Of a stretch of 5,435 nt of DNA, positions 1-4,390 are shown piece by piece (position 1 is the stretch's first letter; the number at the start of each line of letters is the position of its first letter). The notes below the pieces were generated by a model, which saw nothing but the letters and a program-made list of their open reading frames with translations, was not told the origin of the DNA and made no database searches. The position numbers were made by a program, and so were the translations under genes. The stretch comes from Mycobacterium sp. (lineage in GTDB: Bacteria; Actinomycetota; Actinomycetes; Mycobacteriales; Mycobacteriaceae): assembly GCA_019246375.1 (NCBI GenBank), contig JAFAQO010000132.1, positions 1-5,435 of the forward strand. Reading direction: 5' to 3'.

Positions 1-123
1 GACCAGAAAGTCGACCCGTCGCTGGTTGCCAGGGTGGCGTTGGACGGCCTGTTCGCGGGCGCGCCGGAGATCCTGGCCGACGACGTGTCGCGGCAGGTAA
101 AGGCTCACCTGTCCGACGCGTAG
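1..123 (+). CDS. Short-chain dehydrogenase/reductase (SDR), C-terminal fragment
   Basis: The first 40 codons read open in frame 1 from the window edge to a TAG stop at 121-123. Only the C-terminus is visible. It contains [20 protein letters not shown] followed by SRQVKAHLS. This pattern (a 'VA..ALDG...G..E.LADD.SR.VK..L' tail) is typical of the last helix and tail of classical SDR oxidoreductases in actinobacteria, NAD(P)-dependent enzymes acting in the cytoplasm. The nucleotide-binding Gly motif and the YxxxK active site would lie upstream, so substrate and cofactor cannot be judged. It lies 128 bp upstream of yebC on the same strand. In M. tuberculosis, as I recall, pdxT holds this position, and this tail does not look like the PdxT C-terminus. 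The family assignment rests on tail similarity only. Confidence 0.65.
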   Translation, partial: DQKVDPSLVARVALDGLFAGAPEILADDVSRQVKAHLSDA

Positions 124-201
124 GGACGCGCACCCGGGCGGCCCCGGGTCCGGGCGATGCTTGGCGCCGTGACGCGTTTCGGGAGTACACAAACGTCCAC
201 G

Positions 202-207
202 TAGACT
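202..207 (+). promoter_or_regulatory. Possible -10 element for yebC
   Basis: TAGACT fits the mycobacterial TANNNT -10 pattern and lies 45 bp upstream of the yebC start, in the 128-bp gap after the dehydrogenase gene. It would give a leader of roughly 38 nt. There is no convincing -35 hexamer at the right distance, which is common for mycobacterial promoters but also means a chance match is possible. The yebC ribosome-binding site (GAAGAGG, 235-241, 10 nt before the ATG) lies downstream. Confidence 0.3.
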
Positions 208-251
208 CGGACCGCGGACTTTCCAAGAGCAAAAGAAGAGGTAGTACACCG

Positions 252-1004
252 ATGAGCGGCCATTCCAAGTGGGCCACCACCAAGCACAAGAAGGCCGTAG
301 TCGACGCGCGCCGCGGCAAGGTGTTCGCCCGGCTGATCAAGAACATCGAGGTCGCCGCCCGCGTGGGTGGCGGTGATCCCGCCGGCAACCCGACGCTGTA
401 CGACGCGATCCAAAAGGCAAAGAAGAGCTCGGTGCCCAACGAGAACATCGAACGGGCCCGCAAACGCGGCGCCGGCGAGGAGGCCGGTGGCGCCGACTGG
501 CAAACCATCACCTACGAGGGCTACGCACCCAATGGGGTGGCGGTGTTGATCGAGTGCCTCACCGACAACCGCAACCGCGCCGCCAGCGAGGTGCGGGTGG
601 CAATGACCCGCAATGGCGGCACCATGGCCGATCCGGGGTCGGTGTCGTATCTGTTTTTCCGCAAGGGTGTGGTCACGCTGGAGAAGAATGGCCTGACCGA
701 AGACGACGTCCTGATGGCCGTGCTGGACGCGGGCGCCGAAGACGTCAGCGACCTAGGCGACAGCTTCGAGGTGATCTCCGAGCCGGGTGACTTGGTGGCA
801 GTGCGGACCGCGTTACAGGAGGCGGGTATCGACTACGACTCCGCAGAAGCCGGGTTTCAGCCGTCGGTCATGGTTCCCCTCGACGCCGAGGGCGCGCGCA
901 AGATCATGAAACTGGTTGATGCGCTGGAAGACAGCGACGATGTGCAGGACGTCTACACCAACGCCGATATCCCCGACGAGATACTGGCCCAAATCGAGGC
1001 GTGA
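252..1004 (+). CDS. yebC: YebC/TACO1 family protein (translation/transcription-associated, UPF0082)
   Basis: A complete 250-residue protein of normal family length (M. tuberculosis Rv2603c is about 251). The family signature is intact at the N-terminus: [12 protein letters not shown] at 3-14, then [18 protein letters not shown] at 20-37 and NENIERA at 63-69. Further family blocks are [19 protein letters not shown] (88-106), [18 protein letters not shown] (122-139) and a C-terminal [14 protein letters not shown] (224-237). YebC proteins are cytoplasmic. They were long annotated as DNA-binding transcriptional regulators, while bacterial and mitochondrial (TACO1) members are now tied to translation, helping ribosomes through difficult stretches such as proline runs. 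Which role applies here cannot be read from sequence. The ATG start is supported by GAAGAGG 10 nt upstream and by the family's fixed MSGHSKW start. It precedes ruvCAB on the same strand, an arrangement also found in E. coli (yebC-ruvC), but a 221-bp gap with a separate promoter intervenes. Confidence 0.95.
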   Translation: MSGHSKWATTKHKKAVVDARRGKVFARLIKNIEVAARVGGGDPAGNPTLYDAIQKAKKSSVPNENIERARKRGAGEEAGGADWQTITYEGYAPNGVAVLIECLTDNRNRAASEVRVAMTRNGGTMADPGSVSYLFFRKGVVTLEKNGLTEDDVLMAVLDAGAEDVSDLGDSFEVISEPGDLVAVRTALQEAGIDYDSAEAGFQPSVMVPLDAEGARKIMKLVDALEDSDDVQDVYTNADIPDEILAQIEA

Positions 1005-1060
1005 GGTCTTCGGCAGCCCCTAGCGGTAAAGCCGTGCCGTATGTAGACCCAGCATCGTTC

Positions 1061-1075
1061 ACCGATGAAATCGGT
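1061..1075 (+). other. Small perfect hairpin after yebC
   Basis: ACCGAT-GAA-ATCGGT is a perfect 6-bp inverted repeat with a 3-nt loop, 57 bp after the yebC stop. It is followed by TTAAG, with no T tract. It could be a weak mycobacterial-style terminator lacking a U tract, or an mRNA 3'-end structure. The short stem also makes chance possible. Confidence 0.3.
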
Positions 1076-1169
1076 TAAGCGCACATTCCGTTTACTTGCG
1101 AAATTTCGGAATCAAGTTCGTTACGCAATGAGCCGAGAGTGGAATTGTCGCGCGTGTCCTTACCTGCCG

Positions 1170-1192
1170 ATGTCGGTGCCGGCGCGTAAGCT
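1170..1192 (+). promoter_or_regulatory. PafBC-type (RecA-NDp) DNA-damage promoter of ruvCAB
   Basis: ATGTCGGTG at 1170-1178, an 8-nt spacer (1179-1186) and TAAGCT at 1187-1192 match the mycobacterial LexA-independent DNA-damage promoter described for recA (tTGTCRgtg-N8-TAnnnT) at every position except the weakly conserved first T. In mycobacteria this class is activated by the WYL-domain heterodimer PafBC. Transcription would start about 7 nt past the -10, near 1199, giving a leader of about 27 nt to the ruvC ATG. The -10 ends one base before the LexA box begins, so LexA bound there should block this promoter. Established knowledge gives the consensus and activator; activity here is inferred. 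Confidence 0.75.
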
Positions 1193-1193
1193 C

Positions 1194-1209
1194 TCGAACA
1201 ACTGTTCGG
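1194..1209 (+). promoter_or_regulatory. LexA (SOS) box upstream of ruvC
   Basis: TCGAACAACTGTTCGG matches the mycobacterial/Gram-positive SOS box TCGAAC-N4-GTTCGA in 11 of the 12 fixed positions; only the last base differs (G for A). It is a near-perfect palindrome. It lies 16 bp before the ruvC ATG and just after the TAAGCT -10, covering the expected transcription start. LexA would hold ruvCAB down until RecA filaments trigger its self-cleavage after DNA damage. Confidence 0.9.
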
Positions 1210-1215
1210 CGGCAG

Positions 1216-1222
1216 AAGGAGG
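1216..1222 (+). promoter_or_regulatory. Strong Shine-Dalgarno sequence of ruvC
   Basis: AAGGAGG is a near-ideal anti-16S match, but it sits only 3 nt before the ATG at 1226. The in-frame GTG at 1232 (9 nt away) and ATG at 1235 (12 nt away) have better spacing. All three starts keep the catalytic GVDPG motif, so the choice changes the product by at most three residues. Confidence 0.8.
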
Positions 1223-1225
1223 CGT

Positions 1226-1831
1226 ATGCGCGTGATGGGGGTCGACCCGGGACTGACTCGCTGCGGTCTTTCCGTCGTCGAGTGCGGCGACGATGCAGGC
1301 CGCGCACCGGCCCCAGGACGAGCCGCACAATCGGGCTGGCGCGGCCGCGAGATCATCGCCCTGGATGTCGACGTGGTGCGCACGCCGGCCGATGAGCCGC
1401 TGGCGCGGCGGCTGCTCACGATCAGCGATGCCGTCGAGCACTGGCTGGACACCCATCACCCCGACGTCATCGCGATCGAGCGGGTGTTCTCGCAGCAGAA
1501 CGTCTCGACGGTGATGGGCACCGCACAGGCCGGTGGTGTGATCGCGTTGGCCGCTGCCAAACGCGACATCGGCGTGCACTTTCACACTCCGAGCGAGGTC
1601 AAGGCGGCGGTCACCGGCAGTGGCGGTGCCGGCAAAGCCCAGGTCACCGCGATGGTCACCAAAATCCTTGCTTTGCAAGCCAAACCGGCACCGGCCGATG
1701 CCGCCGACGCGTTGGCGTTGGCGATCTGTCACTGCTGGCGCGCCCCGATGATCGCCAGGATGGAGGCGGCCGAGGCGCTGGCCGCCGAGCAGCGCAAAAA
1801 ATTCGCGGCGAAAGTCAAGGCGGCGACATGA
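1226..1831 (+). CDS. ruvC: Crossover junction endodeoxyribonuclease RuvC
   Basis: RuvC is the homodimeric, Mg2+-dependent nuclease that resolves Holliday junctions by paired symmetrical nicks, in the cytoplasm with RuvA and RuvB. The RNase H-like fold is recognisable. [10 protein letters not shown] (5-14) carries the first catalytic Asp (D7), AIERVF (83-88) carries E85, and [13 protein letters not shown] (157-169) carries D158 and D161, so all four acidic residues are present. GKAQV (136-140) is the conserved basic DNA-contact segment. The protein has 201 residues, against 173 in E. coli and about 188 in M. tuberculosis. The excess is an insertion at about residues 21-40, in the loop between the first two strands, plus a charged C-terminal helix ([12 protein letters not shown]). 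The start could be ATG 1226, GTG 1232 or ATG 1235; 1226 matches the M. tuberculosis start as I recall it. The stop overlaps the ruvA start by 4 bp (ATGA). The operon is preceded by LexA and PafBC elements. Confidence 0.97.
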   Translation: MRVMGVDPGLTRCGLSVVECGDDAGRAPAPGRAAQSGWRGREIIALDVDVVRTPADEPLARRLLTISDAVEHWLDTHHPDVIAIERVFSQQNVSTVMGTAQAGGVIALAAAKRDIGVHFHTPSEVKAAVTGSGGAGKAQVTAMVTKILALQAKPAPADAADALALAICHCWRAPMIARMEAAEALAAEQRKKFAAKVKAAT

Positions 1832-2418
1832 TCGCTTCGGTACGCGGCGATGTGCTCGACGTAGCACTGGATCACGTCGTCATCGAAGCCGCCGGCGTCG
1901 GCTACAAGGTGATGGCGACACCGGCGACGCTGGCGACGCTGCACCGGGGCAGCGAGGCTCGGCTCATCACCGCGATGATCGTGCGCGAGGATTCGATGAC
2001 GTTGTACGGCTTTGCCGACGGCGATACTCGCGACGCGTTCCTGACGTTGCTGGGGGTCGCCGGCGTCGGGCCGAAGATCGCGCTGGCGACCCTGGCGGTG
2101 TACGACGCGTCCGCCTTGCGGCAGGCGCTCGCCGACGGCGATGTTGCCGCGCTGACCCGGGTACCGGGCATCGGCAAGCGCGGCGCCGAGCGGATGGTGC
2201 TCGAGCTGCGCGACAAGATCGGACCGGTGGGGTCCACGCCGGTCGCGGCGGTCAACGGCCATGCCGTGCGAGGGCCCGTGGTGGAAGCCCTCGTGGGCCT
2301 GGGCTTCGCGGTCAAGCAGGCTGAGGAGGCGACCGACACCGTGCTGGCCGGCGACGGGCACGCCAGCACATCGGCCGCGCTGCGCGCCGCCCTGTCGCTG
2401 CTGGGCAAGACGAAATGA
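1828..2418 (+). CDS. ruvA: Holliday junction branch migration complex subunit RuvA
   Basis: RuvA is the tetrameric subunit that binds the four-way junction, holds it open and square, and loads the RuvB motors. The 196 residues equal the usual mycobacterial length. Domain I is the N-terminal OB fold (about 1-62, starting [20 protein letters not shown]). Domain II holds two helix-hairpin-helix motifs, [10 protein letters not shown] (74-83) and [18 protein letters not shown] (110-127), which contact DNA backbones. A flexible linker (about 131-148) leads to domain III (about 149-196, [11 protein letters not shown]...AEEATD...LLGK), which binds RuvB. The ATG sits in an ATGA overlap with the ruvC stop, with a modest AAGG (1817-1820) upstream, so translation is probably coupled to ruvC. 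The 3' end repeats the same ATGA overlap with ruvB, giving near-fixed co-expression of the complex. Confidence 0.97.
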   Translation: MIASVRGDVLDVALDHVVIEAAGVGYKVMATPATLATLHRGSEARLITAMIVREDSMTLYGFADGDTRDAFLTLLGVAGVGPKIALATLAVYDASALRQALADGDVAALTRVPGIGKRGAERMVLELRDKIGPVGSTPVAAVNGHAVRGPVVEALVGLGFAVKQAEEATDTVLAGDGHASTSAALRAALSLLGKTK

Positions 2419-3473
2419 GTCGTTTCGCGGACGAGGACGTCGAGGGGCGCGAAGTTTCCGCGGTCTTGACGGTCGGCGAGGGAGATATCGACGCCAGCCT
2501 GCGGCCGCGCTCGCTCGCCGAATTCATCGGCCAGCCGCGGGTGCGCGAGCAGCTGCAACTTGTCATCGAAGGTGCCAAGAATCGCGGCGGCACCCCAGAT
2601 CACATCCTGCTGTCCGGGCCGCCGGGGCTGGGCAAGACGTCACTGGCAATGATCATCGCCGCCGAATTGGGCGCCTCGCTGCGAGTGACCTCCGGCCCGG
2701 CGCTGGAACGTGCCGGTGACCTGGCCGCGATGCTGTCCAACCTCGTCGAACATGATGTGCTGTTCATCGACGAGATCCACCGCATCGCGCGGCCCGCCGA
2801 AGAGATGCTTTACCTGGCGATGGAGGACTTTCGCGTCGACGTGGTCGTCGGCAAAGGTCCGGGCGCGACATCGATCCCGCTAGAGGTCGCCCCCTTCACA
2901 CTGGTCGGCGCGACCACCCGGTCCGGTGCGCTGACCGGCCCGCTGCGTGACCGCTTTGGCTTCACCGCACACATGGATTTCTACGAGCCGGCCGAGCTGG
3001 AGCGGGTGCTGGCCCGCTCGGCCGGAATTCTGGGCATCGAACTGGGCGGCGAAGCCGGCGCCGAGATCGCTCGCCGCTCCCGTGGGACCCCCCGGATTGC
3101 CAACCGGCTGTTGCGCCGGGTCCGCGACTACGCCGAGGTGCGCGCCGACGGCGTCATCACCCGTGACGTCGCCAAATACGCATTAGAGGTCTACGACGTC
3201 GACGAACTCGGCCTGGACCGGTTGGACCGTGCCGTGCTGTCGGCGCTAACCCGCAGCTTCGGCGGCGGCCCGGTCGGGGTTTCCACGCTGGCGGTAGCGG
3301 TCGGTGAGGAGGCCGCGACCGTGGAGGAGGTCTGCGAGCCGTTCCTGGTCCGCGCCGGGATGATCGCGCGCACGCCGCGCGGACGGATCGCGACCCCACA
3401 GGCCTGGACCCACCTGGGGATGAGCCCGCCCTCCGGGGTCAGCGGCCTCAGTCAACCGGGCCTTTTCGGCTAG
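2415..3473 (+). CDS. ruvB: Holliday junction branch migration ATPase RuvB
   Basis: RuvB is the hexameric AAA+ DNA motor that, with RuvA, drives branch migration of Holliday junctions by ATP hydrolysis. The 352 residues are slightly longer than the roughly 344 I recall for M. tuberculosis, the excess lying in the variable N-terminus and just before the C-terminal QPGLF. Visible motifs are [11 protein letters not shown] (30-40, AAA+ entry), Walker A GPPGLGKT (68-75), Walker B LFIDEIH (116-122), sensor 1 around GATTRSG (165-171), the arginine-finger segment PLRDRFG (176-182), and sensor 2 in [13 protein letters not shown] (223-235). The winged-helix DNA-binding domain follows (about 260-335, with [17 protein letters not shown] and RTPRGRIAT). 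No key residue is missing. The start lies in an ATGA overlap with the ruvA stop and has no clear Shine-Dalgarno of its own, which points to translational coupling. It is the last ruv gene; no convincing terminator follows it. Confidence 0.98.
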   Translation: MSRFADEDVEGREVSAVLTVGEGDIDASLRPRSLAEFIGQPRVREQLQLVIEGAKNRGGTPDHILLSGPPGLGKTSLAMIIAAELGASLRVTSGPALERAGDLAAMLSNLVEHDVLFIDEIHRIARPAEEMLYLAMEDFRVDVVVGKGPGATSIPLEVAPFTLVGATTRSGALTGPLRDRFGFTAHMDFYEPAELERVLARSAGILGIELGGEAGAEIARRSRGTPRIANRLLRRVRDYAEVRADGVITRDVAKYALEVYDVDELGLDRLDRAVLSALTRSFGGGPVGVSTLAVAVGEEAATVEEVCEPFLVRAGMIARTPRGRIATPQAWTHLGMSPPSGVSGLSQPGLFG

Positions 3474-3522
3474 GCCTCGCCCGAAGCCGGCCGCTCAAAA
3501 TACCCCGCCTGTTGTTAGCTCG

Positions 3523-3535
3523 CCACACGATGTGG
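3523..3535 (+). other. Short inverted repeat upstream of the membrane-protein gene
   Basis: CCACA-CGA-TGTGG is a perfect 5-bp inverted repeat, 58 bp before the ATG at 3593, within the 119-bp gap after ruvB. It could be a small operator or an mRNA hairpin. I found no TANNNT -10 hexamer in the gap, so no promoter is called, and read-through from the ruv operon is possible. Confidence 0.25.
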
Positions 3536-3592
3536 GTACTCGTATCGGACCGGGTGCCGGTGCGGCCGGCGTCCACTGTTTGAGGAGACATC

Positions 3593-4288
3593 ATGAGAGG
3601 CTCACGCAGGGAGGTTGGTCTCGACGGTTCGCGGATGCCACGCAGTCGCGGCGCCGTTACCGGATTGCTCCTGCTCCTGCTGGGTGCATGGGGTGCACTG
3701 ATACCGTTCGTCGGGCCGTACTTCAACTTCGCTTATACGCCGGACAAGGAATGGGCATGGACCGCGGCGCGCGGTTGGCTCGAAGTGTTCCCGGGGGTGA
3801 CCACCGTCGTGGGCGCATTGCTGCTGATCGGTTCCGGGAATCGTGCCACCGCGATGTTCGGAGGCTGGCTGGCGGCTTTCGCCGGCGCCTGGTTCATCGT
3901 CGGCCGTGTGCTCGCCCCGACCTTGGGCATCGGGGATGTCGGCCAACCCGTCGCATACACCGATATCAAACGTGCCGTGGTGGAGATCGCCTACTTCTCC
4001 GGGTTGGGCGCGCTGATCGTCTTCCTGGCAGGCGGAATCCTGGCGCGTGTGACGGCCCGTTTGGCGCGTGACGTCGAAGCCGCACGCGTTCCCGAATCCG
4101 AGGTGGCGGCACGGGAACCGGCGCCGGCGGAACCGGCGCCGGCGGAACCGGCGCCAGCGGAACCGGCGCCGCATGAGGTGTCGCCCGACGCGGTGACCCA
4201 AGCGCGCGCGAACCCAGTGGCGGCGCCTGAAGAGGAGCCACGCAAGTCCAGAGGCGGCCTATTCCGCCGCCGGCGTGCCAAGGTGTAA
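3593..4288 (+). CDS. Unrecognised four-helix membrane protein with EPAPA repeat and basic tail
   Basis: The function is not recognised. The 231-residue protein opens with a basic segment (RGSRRE, then MPRSRG to residue 20). Four hydrophobic stretches follow at about 21-41, 65-81, 86-107 and 132-151. Positive residues flank helix 1, the 82-86 turn and the region after helix 4, predicting both ends in the cytoplasm. The first outer loop is aromatic and charged (FNFAYTPDKEWAWTAARGWLEVFPG, split here at residues 44-63 and 64-68); the second (108-131) contains GDVGQPVAY. After helix 4 come an Arg-rich turn (152-159), an alanine/proline/glutamate tail with four EPAP units (175-193), and a final basic block, RRRRAK (225-230). 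The ATG is supported by GAGGAG (3582-3587) 5 nt upstream. It lies 119 bp after ruvB on the same strand and converges on the reductase gene. The layout resembles small actinobacterial membrane proteins of unknown role, but I cannot name a family. It is a real gene by its ribosome-binding site, coherent topology and terminator. Confidence 0.85.
   Translation: MRGSRREVGLDGSRMPRSRGAVTGLLLLLLGAWGALIPFVGPYFNFAYTPDKEWAWTAARGWLEVFPGVTTVVGALLLIGSGNRATAMFGGWLAAFAGAWFIVGRVLAPTLGIGDVGQPVAYTDIKRAVVEIAYFSGLGALIVFLAGGILARVTARLARDVEAARVPESEVAAREPAPAEPAPAEPAPAEPAPHEVSPDAVTQARANPVAAPEEEPRKSRGGLFRRRRAKV
4114..4173 (+). repeat. In-frame 15-bp tandem repeat (four units)
   Basis: The unit GGAACCGGCGCCGGC begins at 4114, 4129, 4144 and 4159. 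Units 1 and 2 are identical, unit 3 has one change (A for G at 4156), and unit 4 diverges in its last two bases. Each unit encodes five residues, giving the EPAPA array in the cytoplasmic tail of the membrane protein. Because the period is a multiple of three, gain or loss of units would keep the frame. Each unit contains the GGCGCC palindrome. Confidence 0.9.
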
Positions 4289-4305
4289 TCGCGCGCCGTC
4301 TTCTG

Positions 4306-4335
4306 TGGTGTTCGCCGGGCCCTGCCCGGCCACCA
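4306..4335 (+). terminator. GC-rich hairpin, first of a tandem terminator pair
   Basis: TGGTG and CACCA form an outer 5-bp stem (4306-4310 with 4331-4335). Across a 3-nt bulge (TTC, 4311-4313) lies a perfect inner 7-bp stem GCCGGGC/GCCCGGC (4314-4320 with 4324-4330) with a CCT loop. It starts 17 bp after the membrane-gene stop and has no T tract, like the U-less hairpins proposed as terminators in mycobacteria. It abuts a classical terminator, so it probably reinforces it. Confidence 0.55.
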
Positions 4336-4336
4336 G

Positions 4337-4375
4337 ACGTAAAAGCCCCCAAAGTGTATTTGGGGGCTTTTACGT
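4337..4375. terminator. Bidirectional intrinsic terminator between convergent genes
   Basis: ACGTAAAAGCCCCCAAA (4337-4353) and its exact complement (4359-4375) form a perfect 17-bp stem with a 5-nt loop (GTGTA). The G/C core is flanked by A and T runs: on the plus strand the 3' arm has CTTTTACG, and the minus strand reads the same. It therefore offers a stem plus short U run to transcripts arriving from either side, the plus-strand membrane gene and the minus-strand reductase gene, whose stop codon is only 16 bp away. Confidence 0.9.
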
Positions 4376-4390
4376 TCGCTCAGCGTGTTG

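Noticed and set aside
184..249. AGTACAC repeated at 184-190 and 243-249 before yebC
   Set aside because: A 7-bp direct repeat 59 bp apart is expected by chance, and the second copy overlaps the region between ribosome-binding site and start codon.
1145..1166. TTGTCG at 1145-1150 as a second damage-promoter element
   Set aside because: The following bases do not match the GTG part of the motif and no TANNNT lies at the required spacing.
1160..1867. Long minus-strand open frame (235 codons) opposite ruvC
   Set aside because: It lies wholly opposite ruvC and the start of ruvA, shows no family resemblance, and is typical of antisense frames in high-GC coding DNA.
1902..2603. Minus-strand open frame (233 codons) across the ruvA-ruvB junction
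   Set aside because: It overlaps two unambiguous genes entirely and has no recognisable domain.
3456..3490. Possible hairpin terminator at the ruvB stop (CGGGC/GCCCG or CGGCT/AGCCG)
   Set aside because: The stems are only 5 bp, have long loops and exclude each other; there is no T tract.
3602..4201. Minus-strand open frame (199 codons) opposite the membrane gene, rich in Arg and His
   Set aside because: The composition (runs of RRRRF and similar) is the antisense image of the EPAPA repeat and GC-rich codons; the plus-strand frame has a ribosome-binding site and sensible topology.
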